Source: a virus. From it: a stretch of DNA of 29,990 nucleotides. The notes under the pieces are model-generated. The model saw nothing but the letters and a program-made list of their open reading frames with translations, did no database searches and was not told the origin of the DNA. Shown here piece after piece: positions 13,844 to 21,411 of this stretch (position 1 is its first letter; every line of letters starts with the position of its first letter). The DNA is taken from positions 1-29,990 of the IMG/VR virus record IMGVR_UViG_3300044825_000054. The stretch is one strand, 5' to 3'. The position numbers and the translations under genes were made by a program.

Positions 13844-14181
13844 GTAGTCACTGCTCCTGTCACGACAAACTTACCCTCAAGTACTCTGGTAACTACCGAG
13901 CCAGAGTCTAAAACTAAATCATATGAATACCTACCAGATGCAATATCTTCGGTAACGGATGCTGGAACTGTTACAGTGACCCGACCATTTGGACCATCAA
14001 GAGTGATGTATCCATTACCTGTTGTAGCAAGTAAGGTGGTGGTATCTGACCCAACGAATGGTCTAACAGTCATAGTGACTGTATATCCATTTAGATTCCA
14101 AGGTGTTGAGTCATTCTTAATTTGGAACTGAAAATTGAATGTAGTTGCCTGGTCGCAGGTTAAATTATATTTCGCACTCAT
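13840..14181 (-). CDS. BppU/Ig-like tail or baseplate domain protein
   Basis: 113 residues: [58 protein letters not shown] and a closing LEGKFVVTG. This is the familiar all-beta phage domain (DQGATF... NLTGY... G-x-I/Y-T-L ... AGxYxYDL ... LEGKFTV) found in baseplate upper proteins and next to tail fibres. It overlaps the collagen-like gene by four bases (ATGA). I infer that it is the attachment collar or adaptor for the collagen-like fibre; the sequence does not prove this. Confidence 0.75.
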   Translation of the reverse strand: MSAKYNLTCDQATTFNFQFQIKNDSTPWNLNGYTVTMTVRPFVGSDTTTLLATTGNGYITLDGPNGRVTVTVPASVTEDIASGRYSYDLVLDSGSVVTRVLEGKFVVTGAVTT

Positions 14182-14471
14182 CAGGAGGCAATCTCTCTGA
14201 GAGCAGCCGCTGCAGCCAAGCCAGTAGTGCCAGCGATGTAATTACATACGCCGCTAAAATCAAGGTGGTTTTTAGCAGGACCCGTAATACCCGCGATGTC
14301 ATTTAGAACTCCTACAGTGTCTGTGTGATATGTGGTTACTGCACGAGCAGCAGCCCATTGACGGGCAGCAAGAGCCATATCAACCATTTGTGAAGGTGAA
14401 CGATAGGTGGCTCCGCCATTAGCAAGACGGTTTAGTTCTTGGTTGAGAGTTGAATTAGGATTGATTGCCAC
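14181..14471 (-). CDS. Unrecognised 96-aa protein
   Basis: I do not recognise this protein. It begins at a GTG (with AAGGAG 6 bases upstream) as AINPNSTLNQELNRLANGG and continues through a helical Ala-rich stretch (MVDMALAARQWAAARAV). It then has LNDIAGITGPAKNHLDFSGV and NYIAGTTGLAAAAALREIAS, with a repeated IAG-x-TG motif. It may be structural because it sits between small head-associated genes and the fibre module. Its stop overlaps the next gene's start by one base. Confidence 0.6.
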   Translation of the reverse strand: MAINPNSTLNQELNRLANGGATYRSPSQMVDMALAARQWAAARAVTTYHTDTVGVLNDIAGITGPAKNHLDFSGVCNYIAGTTGLAAAAALREIAS

Positions 14472-14480
14472 CTTGACTCC

Positions 14481-14639
14481 TTATTTCTTTTTCTTAGCGA
14501 CTGCTGCGTTATCTACTAAATTTGGATATGGACGACCTGCTGCCTTAGCGCGTTTCTTGGCTGCGGTCTTCTGTGCTGGTGTTAGTTTCTTGCTGGTCTT
14601 CTTTGGGTTCTTTGTATCCCAGAATGCTTTCTTCTTCAC
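14481..14639 (-). CDS. Small Lys-rich protein, 52 aa
   Basis: Read directly from sequence. GTG at 14639 overlaps the stop of the upstream gene, and the frame encodes KKAFWDTKNPKKTSKKL, then TPAQKTAAKKRAKAAGRPYP, NLVDNAAVAKKKK and a stop. The FWDTKNPKK...GRPYPNLVDN signature is one I recognise from small conserved proteins of actinobacterial phages. Highly basic overall, so DNA or capsid-interior binding is possible. Function unknown. Confidence 0.72.
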   Translation of the reverse strand: MKKKAFWDTKNPKKTSKKLTPAQKTAAKKRAKAAGRPYPNLVDNAAVAKKKK

Positions 14640-14902
14640 CACTTCACCTTGTCTGCCCAATATGCGGCGCTCATCTTGCCTTTAGCAATGTTCTTTGCGT
14701 GGCGGGCCTTGAAAGATTTCTGTCTAGCAGTTGGCTTCTTATCGCCACTTACACCCTGTTGACCAAATCGGATAGTCTTTACTTGACTTCCTTCTTTGGC
14801 TACCACAACGTGTGATTTAGTTGGGTGACTTGGAGTTCTCTTTGGTTTATTGAAACCAGATACTCCGGCTCTAGTTAGACGTGAATCCTTTTTGCTTGCC
14901 AT
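14636..14902 (-). CDS. Small basic protein with ARH...YWADKVKW ending
   Basis: 88 residues from ATG 14902, which has GGAAAG 10 bases upstream. The frame opens at ATG 14941 (101 aa), but that region overlaps the upstream gene and lacks a good ribosome site. Content: MASKKDSRLTRAGVSGFN, KTIRFGQQGVSG, SFKARHAKNIAKGKMSA and AYWADKVKW. FxARHxx...S-A-x-YWA-x-K-x-KW is a recurring small-protein signature in phages and giant viruses, where the second half often carries extra Cys that are missing here. Function unknown; its position in the head region and its basic charge suggest a virion-associated role. Confidence 0.72.
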   Translation of the reverse strand: MASKKDSRLTRAGVSGFNKPKRTPSHPTKSHVVVAKEGSQVKTIRFGQQGVSGDKKPTARQKSFKARHAKNIAKGKMSAAYWADKVKW

Positions 14903-15023
14903 ATTCGCCATACTTTCCGAGGACGGTTCTGATGGTGCCATTCTTATTCAGACGCACCACCAGACCATCTCTGATAATTACTGAATTGAAACCATCGTGG
15001 CGTTTGTATTTGCCAGATGACAT
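14871..15023 (-). CDS. Small protein, 50 aa
   Basis: Read directly: ATG at 15023 overlaps the upstream TAA (TAATG). The frame encodes MSSGKYKRHDGFNSVIIRDG, then LVVRLNKNGTIRTVLGKYGE, then YGKQKGFTSN and TAG. No family is recognised; alternating hydrophobic residues suggest a small beta-hairpin fold (VIIRDGLVVRLN, TIRTVLG). It overlaps the next gene by about 32 bases in another frame. The tight fit between start and stop signals of its neighbours supports it being real. Confidence 0.65.
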   Translation of the reverse strand: MSSGKYKRHDGFNSVIIRDGLVVRLNKNGTIRTVLGKYGEYGKQKGFTSN

Positions 15024-15190
15024 TACTTCTTCTTGGCCTTCTTCTTAGCCATTCCTGCTTCGCTCATTGCAATAGCAACGGCTTGCTTACGGGACTTAAC
15101 TACTGGGCCTTTCTTACCTGAGTGAAGTTCACCCTTCTTAAACTCACGCATTACTTTGGCAACCTTCTTGGCGCCTTTAGCCTTCTTCAT
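15023..15190 (-). CDS. DUF6496-like small basic protein, 55 aa
   Basis: Read directly: AAAGGGGAAGAA just before ATG 15190, then MKKAKGAKKVAKVMREFKKG, ELHSGKKGPVVKSRKQAVAI, AMSEAGMAKKKAKKK and TAA. The KVMREF..G.L.SG...GP.V..R.QA.AIA.SEAG core is the DUF6496 pattern, found in phages and bacteria. 18 Lys and 2 Arg in 55 residues. The function of DUF6496 is not known; nucleic-acid binding is likely from charge. Confidence 0.8.
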   Translation of the reverse strand: MKKAKGAKKVAKVMREFKKGELHSGKKGPVVKSRKQAVAIAMSEAGMAKKKAKKK

Positions 15191-15306
15191 TTCTTCCCCT
15201 TTTTACGCATAGCAAGTTTTTTCATAGCGGCTTTCTTGCCGTATTCCTTAACCATTTCTTTTTTGGATTCAGATTTCTCGTGCTTCTTGCCGTAGTGTTT
15301 TGGCAT
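15187..15306 (-). CDS. Tiny Lys-rich protein, 39 aa
   Basis: Read directly: ATG at 15306 overlaps the upstream TAA (TAATG), and the TGA overlaps the next ATG (ATGA). Sequence MPKHYGKKHEKSESKKEMVK then EYGKKAAMKKLAMRKKGKK: 15 Lys and 1 Arg of 39 residues. No family known. A short amphipathic basic helix that could bind DNA. It shares the Y-G-K-K motif with itself twice (HYGKKH, EYGKKA). Confidence 0.65.
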   Translation of the reverse strand: MPKHYGKKHEKSESKKEMVKEYGKKAAMKKLAMRKKGKK

Positions 15307-15470
15307 TACTTCTTACCCTTCGGATAAGCGCCATTAGCGCCTCTCATCAAATCCTCGTAGGTCATAAATGGTCTTTCACCTGAACCTGGAGGGTATGGAA
15401 GGTAGAACTCAGGACGGCTTGAAGGCGTGTAAGAATTGTCCTGCAAGTTTGGGTCTTTATCTTTTGGCAT
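15306..15470 (-). CDS. Small Pro-rich protein, 54 aa
   Basis: Read directly: GGAG upstream of ATG 15470, then MPKDKDPNLQDNSYTPSSRP, EFYLPYPPGSGERPFMTYED, LMRGANGAYPKGKK and TAA. The tail ends in a stretch that overlaps the next gene start by one base. Pro/Tyr-rich and poorly structured apart from the TYEDLMRG helix. Function unknown; it belongs to the group of small genes downstream of the major capsid gene. Confidence 0.65.
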   Translation of the reverse strand: MPKDKDPNLQDNSYTPSSRPEFYLPYPPGSGERPFMTYEDLMRGANGAYPKGKK

Positions 15471-15472
15471 TG

Positions 15473-15760
15473 TTACTCCTTGAAAGTAAGGGTATTACCA
15501 TCGAAGGCTTTACCCGATTCGTTACTTAGCCTCACCGCCGCATCAATATCTTTCTGCTTCGTTGAGATGGGTTCCATTCCCTGCCTTACAGCAGAGTAGT
15601 AGGACTCCAATTCTTTGTTATCCCTATTTTCTTTGTCTTTATCCCAGCCTTGCCGAGTAGGGAAGCACCCTGCAAATCCGAAGTTTGCTGCCTGTAGGCA
15701 GTCTGAATAAGACTCGTGGTCTTGGGTTTTACAACCAGACCTGCAATTTTTATTTGTCAT
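15473..15760 (-). CDS. Cys-rich small phage protein (CKTQDHESY type)
   Basis: 95 residues, beginning MTNKNCRSGCKTQDHESYSD, then CLQAANFGFAGCFP, and a mostly helical polar remainder (KDKENRDNKELESYYSAVRQ). The CxxGCxTQDHxSYxxCLxAA signature recurs in actinobacteriophage genomes near capsid genes. Cys6, Cys10, Cys21 and Cys32 with His15 could bind a metal ion. Known members are unannotated, so I assign no function. Confidence 0.75.
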   Translation of the reverse strand: MTNKNCRSGCKTQDHESYSDCLQAANFGFAGCFPTRQGWDKDKENRDNKELESYYSAVRQGMEPISTKQKDIDAAVRLSNESGKAFDGNTLTFKE

Positions 15761-16086
15761 TATGGTATTGGTGTTAGGTAGGAACTATATCCTGCGTCAA
15801 TAAGTATCTGTGCTTCTGCATCAGTAAGTATATACTCGTGACCGCCAAGATAGGCTGCATCTGCATTATCCACATCATCTTGATATGGAGTCTGTACTTC
15901 AGTCACAGTCGTTCCATTGACAATCAATGAATAACCGCGGGGAACATCTGTTAGGAATGGGTTTACAGTTCCACTCTGAGTTCCACCAGCAATCGGTCTA
16001 GCAGCAAGACGAGCATATGGAGAATAACGATTCTCTGTAATGCCCCAAGTCTCCCACCGCCAAGGTGTATTCAGTCTGTAAGCCAT
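15760..16086 (-). CDS. Unrecognised 108-aa head-region protein
   Basis: First gene after the major capsid protein. 108 residues: MAYRLNTPWRWETWGITENR, YSPYARLAARPIAGGTQSGT, a beta segment (GYSLIVNGTTVTEVQTPYQD) and a C-terminal helix YILTDAEAQILIDAGYSSYL. The last part resembles the short helix (LTDAEAxxLxDAGY) at the end of small capsid or head-completion proteins in environmental phages. A decoration or head-completion role is possible from position only. It abuts the next gene at 15760. Confidence 0.62.
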   Translation of the reverse strand: MAYRLNTPWRWETWGITENRYSPYARLAARPIAGGTQSGTVNPFLTDVPRGYSLIVNGTTVTEVQTPYQDDVDNADAAYLGGHEYILTDAEAQILIDAGYSSYLTPIP

Positions 16087-16114
16087 ATCTTCCTTTCAGA
16101 ATTGACTCATCCCA

Positions 16115-16138
16115 AGGGACAGACTTGCGCCTGTCCCT
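16115..16138. terminator. Hairpin downstream of the capsid gene
   Basis: AGGGACAG (16115-16122) pairs with CTGTCCCT (16131-16138) around an 8-base loop in the 66-base gap after the capsid stop. No T-run follows on either strand, so it is not a classical intrinsic terminator. It could stabilise the capsid mRNA or partly reduce read-through into the small genes. Confidence 0.5.
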
Positions 16139-16152
16139 CAGAATCAATCAAC

Positions 16153-17088
16153 TTAGTTGATGGATGCAGCAGTCTCAATACGATAGAGGGCTGCTTCACG
16201 GAGGCGGTTAAAGCCACCGAAGTAGTACCAACCGATGGTACGGAAACGACGGAGTGCGTCGATTTCTGGACCGATAACGGTTGTGATGTCTTGTGCTTGT
16301 GCTTCAGCAAGTGCTTCACGACCAGCAACAACTGCCTTGTAGACAGTGACGGCTGGTGATGCACCATTGGAGCCAGATAGAACACGAGGTGTTTCAACAA
16401 CGAATGCACCTTCGATGACACCAACAGCACCAGCAACGAACGGAGTACGCTCAACGTACTTGGTTAGTTCCTGGAATCCGCCGGTTCCGGCTTCAGCACG
16501 GAGGTCAGCAGATTGACGTGGGTGTAGATAAGCAGCATAGAGTTCGCCAATGCGAGGTACTGCCTTGTTTGTGCGAAGTTGTACAACAGCCTCGCGGATG
16601 TCAGCAACGGTCATTGTGCCAGATGCTGTGATACCTGAAGTACCAGTTGCGGTGCCACCGTAGATTACGTTGGTACCTGCAGTCAAGACGTTTGCTACAA
16701 CTACGTCGATAGAATCGGCAGCGTTGTATGCAATGATGTCAGCAAGTGCTGCATCTACGTCGTTGAATGAAGTCAGGTTCAACTTCTTGGTGGTTGTTAC
16801 GGCTGAACCGTACTCATTAAGTGTTACTGTAACCTGATTTGGGTTACCAAGAGCGATTGAGGAAACGTCAGATGTTTCAGTCAAAGTACCGGTTGCGGTG
16901 CTTAGGTCTGAATAGATGGAGAATACAACTGACGAACCTGGCATCGCTTGCTGTACCGGCTTGACATCAGCAAGCGCTCTCATCACAGGGATGGAACGAA
17001 GTGCCATACGTACATACTGGTCATATGCAGTTTGTACGAGGTTGCTGATTGTCGAAGACGAGGTGAGCGTTCCCGTAGGAATTGCCAT
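16153..17088 (-). CDS. Major capsid protein, N4 gp56 family-like
   Basis: 311 residues: TISNLVQTAYDQYVRMALRS near the start, IYSDLSTATGTLTETSDVSS, VTVTLNEYGSAVTTTKKL, and a long E-loop/P-domain with VADIREAVVQLRTNKAVPRI and GELYAAYLHPRQSADLRAEA. It closes with FRTIGWYYFGGFNRLREAAL. The C-terminal IGWY...GG-x-N-RL-x-E..-YRIE signature and overall order match the N4 gp56 family of HK97-fold capsid proteins. It follows the scaffold by about 30 bases, the usual scaffold-capsid order. Main shell subunit; no protease maturation gene is visible. Confidence 0.9.
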   Translation of the reverse strand: MAIPTGTLTSSSTISNLVQTAYDQYVRMALRSIPVMRALADVKPVQQAMPGSSVVFSIYSDLSTATGTLTETSDVSSIALGNPNQVTVTLNEYGSAVTTTKKLNLTSFNDVDAALADIIAYNAADSIDVVVANVLTAGTNVIYGGTATGTSGITASGTMTVADIREAVVQLRTNKAVPRIGELYAAYLHPRQSADLRAEAGTGGFQELTKYVERTPFVAGAVGVIEGAFVVETPRVLSGSNGASPAVTVYKAVVAGREALAEAQAQDITTVIGPEIDALRRFRTIGWYYFGGFNRLREAALYRIETAASIN

Positions 17089-17117
17089 TTACTTGCCTTT
17101 CGGTTAGTTAGTTCGGA

Positions 17118-17588
17118 TTAGAGTCCAGACTGCCTAATGATTTCGTCTAACTCCTCACGGCTGTTTGCGTTTAACAACTTTCTATGAACCTCTGCTTGAT
17201 ACTCAGGAGTCATCCCTTGTTCTACAGCATTGGTCATACGTTGATAAGCAGCAGCCTGCTTTGGGTCGACGTTAGGTGTCGCCTGGGTTTGCTGGGTCTG
17301 TACGCCAAATACATCGGCATAATCTTCCAGCCATTTTGATACAGACTCCTCAGTTGGGTCTATATCCTGTGGGATAAATGCAGCAATTTTGCCGTTTACC
17401 CCGCGACTAGCGAGGGCGTCTTTGATTGCTCGTTCTCTTTGTGCTTTTGAAAGAGACTCAAACTGACTCTTTAGTTCTGCCAGTTCTTTTTCTTTCTGCT
17501 TGTTTGCTTTTCGCAACTGTTTGACGAGGTCTCCACCATCATTCTGTGGTGTATCTAAGTCGTCATCTTCGTAGTCATAGTTGGACAT
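17118..17588 (-). CDS. Capsid scaffolding protein
   Basis: 156 residues, strongly acidic N-terminus (SNYDYEDDDLDTPQNDGGD), followed by a long charged coiled coil (LVKQLRKANKQKEKELAELK and onward) and a C-terminal helical part (GMTPEYQAEVHRKLLNANSR). Acidic start plus central coiled coil directly upstream of the major capsid gene is the standard scaffold arrangement. Scaffolds guide procapsid assembly and leave the shell. No protease domain is present. It is preceded by a 119-base gap with hairpin and repeats, so it may be separately regulated. Confidence 0.85.
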   Translation of the reverse strand: MSNYDYEDDDLDTPQNDGGDLVKQLRKANKQKEKELAELKSQFESLSKAQRERAIKDALASRGVNGKIAAFIPQDIDPTEESVSKWLEDYADVFGVQTQQTQATPNVDPKQAAAYQRMTNAVEQGMTPEYQAEVHRKLLNANSREELDEIIRQSGL

Positions 17589-17617
17589 AGAGTCCTTCTC
17601 CCTTATTAGTAGTTGTC

Positions 17618-17709
17618 GCAGGCCTCATATGGTCTTGGGGGAAACCGTATGGCTCCTACTACCGGTCTTGGTGTCTCTCTAACAGGCCGGTGGTTCTGTT
17701 AGCAGGCCT
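17618..17709. repeat. Small element with direct repeats and a hairpin
   Basis: GCAGGCCT occurs at 17618-17625 and again at 17702-17709. Between them are a second direct repeat, GGTCTTGG at 17631-17638 and 17664-17671, and an inverted repeat CTAACAG (17679-17685) / CTGTTAG (17696-17702). It occupies the longest non-coding gap inside the structural block. No clear promoter is seen, and the inverted repeat has no T-run. Confidence 0.5.
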
Positions 17710-19240
17710 AGAATGAACCCGCTCTGTCGCGGGCTAATGCGCCACTTGTTGCTCCGGCTCTTCCGGCAAATGATGCTTGTTCAAGTTGAGTTAATTTCTT
17801 ACGCTGTCTTGCAGCCTCAGTTGCTCCTGCAAGTCCAAATGTTTCTTGCTCTGCAGTTGTTTGAGTATATGCAGGCTCTCCGTAGAATTGAGATAATTGA
17901 GAACCACGAGGTGCTACTTCTGCTATGGTCTGGAATCCTTTTCTTGCGGTTTCTCCAGTTACTCCATACCTAGCAAGTTCTTCCGCTCTACCTCTTATTG
18001 CTGCAATTTGTTCTGGAGTCATATCTGGTGTTATCTTGTTTAATCCTGCCATAGTTGCAGCACCGCCAATTTCAGCAGCAGTTACTTTGCGGCGAATATC
18101 TTCTATAGCCTTTGTTGGGTCAAGGAAGTAAGCAAGCATTTCGCCTTGTCCTACTTCTGGATAGTAAGCACGTAGAGCATTTGTTACTTCTGGTGCAGCA
18201 TTGATTACTCTGCGTTGTGCAACCTGGATACGGTCTTCAAGTTCGGTTGGAGAAACATCTCCAGATATAAACTTCTCAAATCCTTCTTGACGACCCATAT
18301 CTCCACGAGTGTAGTAAGTTTCAGGTAAACCATATCTGCGCATAATATCCTGGTATTTATCTTCCAGGTCTATGTATTGCGCTTCTGATAAAACCCGTAG
18401 TCCTTTTTGAACGCGAGCCTGATTAGCAGCAAAGCGTTTCTTATAGGCATCTGTCTCTCTAAGACGGATAGCAAACTCAGCAGGAGAAACATTTTCAAGA
18501 ACTAAATTTTTCAAAGGTTCTACTAAGGCTCCAAGACCATATTGGTCGAACTGTTGATAAAGTAAATCATAAGCAGATTTACGAGCAGCCTGTTGCTCTG
18601 GAGTCCCTGCTCCTCCGGCTACAGATGTTCCTACAAACTGACCTTGAGCATTATATTGTCCACCAGGGGTTGGAATACCTTGAGCATTGTATCCACCTGT
18701 GGCGCCACCAGTAGTTCCGCCAGCAGCAGTTGTAGGTAAACCAAATTTCCCATACTGACTTGAAACCCTACGTGTTGCCTCTTCTTTAGATACTCCCTGT
18801 GATACAAGTTCAGCAATTTGCTTTTCTTGTAGGATTCTTGCCATACCAGCAGTATCAATACTTCCACCAGGAAGTGTTACTTTTTTATATTCTTCAGCAG
18901 TTAACTGACCTGATAGTGGTGTATCGTTAAAATAGCCTTGTGAGTTAATACCACCACGAGAAGCAATATACTCTTTGGTGTAACCAATGTTCATCGCCTC
19001 GCGCTCTTTAGCCATATTGCGCTCAGTGCCAGTTATTGTCAGTCCACTAATAGGAGACACCATACCTATTTCGGTTGCTGCCGGAGGTTTGGCTGTTCCA
19101 ATATCTATAGCGCCCTGATAAGTCTTGCCATTGACAGTTACGTCTCTACGAGTTGCCCCAAAAAATGGGTCATTTGCTATAGGAGTAGTTGCAGCCTTTT
19201 CTGCTGCAATTCGTTCTAATCTATCTGGTGTCGCCATCAT
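17708..19240 (-). CDS. Putative internal virion protein, 510 aa
   Basis: Not assigned to a named family, although its central part resembles proteins I know from uncultured actinophages. Residues about 215-345 contain LLYQQFDQYGLGALVEPLKN, RLRETDAYKKRFAANQARVQ and LPETYYTRGDMGRQEGFEKF. They then read ISGDVSPTELEDRIQVAQRR, and YYPEVGQGEMLAYFLDPTKA follows. The C-terminal third is Ala/Gly-rich helix and ends GALARDRAGSF. The first 200 residues are low-complexity with TTAAGGTTGGATGGYNAQG. It sits in the run of large proteins between portal and scaffold. An injected or internal structural role is inferred from position and size. Confidence 0.6.
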   Translation of the reverse strand: MMATPDRLERIAAEKAATTPIANDPFFGATRRDVTVNGKTYQGAIDIGTAKPPAATEIGMVSPISGLTITGTERNMAKEREAMNIGYTKEYIASRGGINSQGYFNDTPLSGQLTAEEYKKVTLPGGSIDTAGMARILQEKQIAELVSQGVSKEEATRRVSSQYGKFGLPTTAAGGTTGGATGGYNAQGIPTPGGQYNAQGQFVGTSVAGGAGTPEQQAARKSAYDLLYQQFDQYGLGALVEPLKNLVLENVSPAEFAIRLRETDAYKKRFAANQARVQKGLRVLSEAQYIDLEDKYQDIMRRYGLPETYYTRGDMGRQEGFEKFISGDVSPTELEDRIQVAQRRVINAAPEVTNALRAYYPEVGQGEMLAYFLDPTKAIEDIRRKVTAAEIGGAATMAGLNKITPDMTPEQIAAIRGRAEELARYGVTGETARKGFQTIAEVAPRGSQLSQFYGEPAYTQTTAEQETFGLAGATEAARQRKKLTQLEQASFAGRAGATSGALARDRAGSF

Positions 19241-20712
19241 TACCTCTGGAATCCGAAATCACGTAGCACATTTAGCGCTATATTTGATACTTCTTCACGA
19301 GCCTTATTTGTATATTGCCAGCGACTATCTTTACGTAGAGTCCTAGCAAAGTCACTAAGAGTCATTTCTTTATCGCCAAAAGCCATAGATAGAGTTGGGT
19401 CATCCAACTTTATCTGTTCTGGATTGGCTAATTCTAAAGTGTCTGCCATAACATTTCGATATGGATTAACGATTACATCAAAGTTTACACCTTGAGCAAG
19501 CATATTCTTGACGTAGTCAGAACGACCATTCATAGCGTAGTCACGGAATCTTTGTTCATAGTCTCGAATAGATGCACCTTCAGCAAGTCCACGTAGAACT
19601 TCATCAACTGTATTTACGCCTAAAACTTTAGGCATCAGTGATTCGCTAATACCATTGGCTGCTGCAGTTACAAGTAGTGATTGATAGTTTGCACCAGCCT
19701 TACCGCTAACGGTAGGTCTGCCAGTTACTGGACTTACGCCTAACTTGATATAAGGAGTCAATGCTCGCTCTATAACAAGTGGTCTAGCCTCGGTACCTGC
19801 TAAGTAGATATTGGTAGCAATTCTATTTAAGTCATCGTTACTTACAGAAGCACCTAGATTTTTAGCACTTGCTTCTAGGTTTGCAACGATACCAGCAATA
19901 TCTCTTTCATATACGGTGTTACCTGTGGCATCTACTCCAAGGCGGTCATAGATAGCCTTGTTAGCCATACGCTGTTTGATTACATCTGCATACTTAAAGT
20001 TAAACTTAGCCTGAGATAACTCATCAGTAAATTGCTTTAGAGTCATCTTTGACTTAGGGTCAACGTACTTGTTTAACAAAGCCTGAAGTTCTGGGTCTTG
20101 TTCAAACAAGGCGTCTATAATTGGGTATCTTGCTAATATCTCTTCACGAGTAAGTTTCTTGCCATCAGGTGTTTTGCCTGGTTTTCCTGGCTTAAATCCT
20201 GGGCCAGCAGAAATTTGTTCTTCACCAGGTTTACTAGGTTTGCTTGGTTTGAAACCAGGCCCAGCCATAATCTGTTCATCACCTGTTGTACCTGGTGTTT
20301 GAACATTTATACCGCCGGAAATAGGACCAGTCACTTTACCTACAGATGTGCCACCAAATGGAAGTTGTCTTTCTGAAAGAGAACCAACTTTCTTTTCCGG
20401 CTCAAGTGCTGGAGGATTCGCTATTAACTGTAAATCTTTTATTTCCTCGGATAATGTAACTGCTGCATCTTCAATTCTTTTTAGAGTTTGAGCACTAAGA
20501 ACTTTACCCTTAGATTTGCCAGATGCTAACTGGGCAATGTACATACGATAAAGAACTTCTTTTTCAGCAATTTGACGTAATGCGTCTTGCTTTCTTTTAT
20601 CGCCAGCATCACCAGACTTAGCGGGCTTTTCAGCCTCAATCTGTGCCTTCTTTTGGTTTTCGGCCTCAACCTGTGCTTGTCGTACTGCTTCTTTTACATC
20701 TTCTATAGACAT
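19240..20712 (-). CDS. Putative internal virion protein, 490 aa
   Basis: No confident family. The N-terminal 110 residues form a charged helix (VKEAVRQAQVEAENQKKAQI). Residues about 125-185 are Pro/Gly-rich, with GFKPSKPSKPGEEQISAGPG and a near copy, so a short tandem duplication is present (AGPGFKPSKP / AGPGFKPGKP). The rest is helical: IDALFEQDPELQALLNKYVD, IYLAGTEARPLVIERALTPY and a C-terminal FARTLRKDSRWQYTNKAREE. Its start overlaps the previous gene's stop by one base. A linker-plus-helix architecture suits a flexible virion protein. Confidence 0.58.
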   Translation of the reverse strand: MSIEDVKEAVRQAQVEAENQKKAQIEAEKPAKSGDAGDKRKQDALRQIAEKEVLYRMYIAQLASGKSKGKVLSAQTLKRIEDAAVTLSEEIKDLQLIANPPALEPEKKVGSLSERQLPFGGTSVGKVTGPISGGINVQTPGTTGDEQIMAGPGFKPSKPSKPGEEQISAGPGFKPGKPGKTPDGKKLTREEILARYPIIDALFEQDPELQALLNKYVDPKSKMTLKQFTDELSQAKFNFKYADVIKQRMANKAIYDRLGVDATGNTVYERDIAGIVANLEASAKNLGASVSNDDLNRIATNIYLAGTEARPLVIERALTPYIKLGVSPVTGRPTVSGKAGANYQSLLVTAAANGISESLMPKVLGVNTVDEVLRGLAEGASIRDYEQRFRDYAMNGRSDYVKNMLAQGVNFDVIVNPYRNVMADTLELANPEQIKLDDPTLSMAFGDKEMTLSDFARTLRKDSRWQYTNKAREEVSNIALNVLRDFGFQR

Positions 20713-21410
20713 TATAGATTTATCCCAAACGCTTGGGCAAAGGCGTCATAAGCATCAAGCACTCTGCGCTCCTTTGCGGCATCCGACTTAGCAATCTTTT
20801 CAAATAAGAATTGACGAGGATTAAATCCTGTCTCTGTAACTGAACTAGCACCAGTAGTGGTTGTTCTTGTTGGTTGACCCATAGCCTTAGAACGTAACTT
20901 GTTATAGTAGAAATCAATCTCGTCTTTAGTTGCACCATAGCCAGTTAGGTTTTGCTTGACATCATTTAACAATTCTGCTACATCGCCACGGCTAAGAATA
21001 GTTGCAGAGGTTCTAGTACCACCGCCAGTTTCTGTGGCTAGGTCGCCAAGGTATTTATCTAAATCGTAATCAACTTCCTTTAGGCGCTCTGGGTCATTCT
21101 TAGCAAGGTTAGTAATTTCTTGAGATAGATTTTCATTAGCAGTTAAGAAGGCATCTCTAACTACTGCGCTATACGCGCCAGTTACTGGGACGTTATAGCC
21201 AGCATCTTTTAACTTCTGAGCAAGAGCCTTACGAAACTCAGGTGTCATCTTGTTATAGTTCTGCATTAATTGCGCTCTAGTTGCAGAAGTCTGACGTGAG
21301 CCGTATTGAACACCACCAGCAGCAGGGTCATAACCTGTAGAAATAGCAGTAGATGATGTAATCAATCCACCGCTAGTTGCGGCATTTATGTCAAATTCGT
21401 TCAGGCTCAT
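20712..21410 (-). CDS. Putative internal virion or head protein, 232 aa
   Basis: 232 residues, no family recognised. It contains a disordered first 50 residues (PAAGGVQYGSRQTSATRAQL), then MTPEFRKALAQKLKDAGYNV and PVTGAYSAVVRDAFLTANEN. This resembles a small helical domain like peptidoglycan-binding or LysM-adjacent folds, without a recognisable catalytic motif. It goes on with EVDYDLDKYLGDLATETGGG and ends RVLDAYDAFAQAFGINL. One base separates it from the 1591-aa gene upstream. Likely made together with the two neighbouring large proteins. Confidence 0.55.
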   Translation of the reverse strand: MSLNEFDINAATSGGLITSSTAISTGYDPAAGGVQYGSRQTSATRAQLMQNYNKMTPEFRKALAQKLKDAGYNVPVTGAYSAVVRDAFLTANENLSQEITNLAKNDPERLKEVDYDLDKYLGDLATETGGGTRTSATILSRGDVAELLNDVKQNLTGYGATKDEIDFYYNKLRSKAMGQPTRTTTTGASSVTETGFNPRQFLFEKIAKSDAAKERRVLDAYDAFAQAFGINL

Positions 21411-21411
21411 C

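Noticed and set aside
16107-16454. 115-aa Leu/Val/Ser-rich frame within the capsid gene
   Set aside because: Alternative frame over the C-terminal coding part of the capsid protein and the following hairpin.
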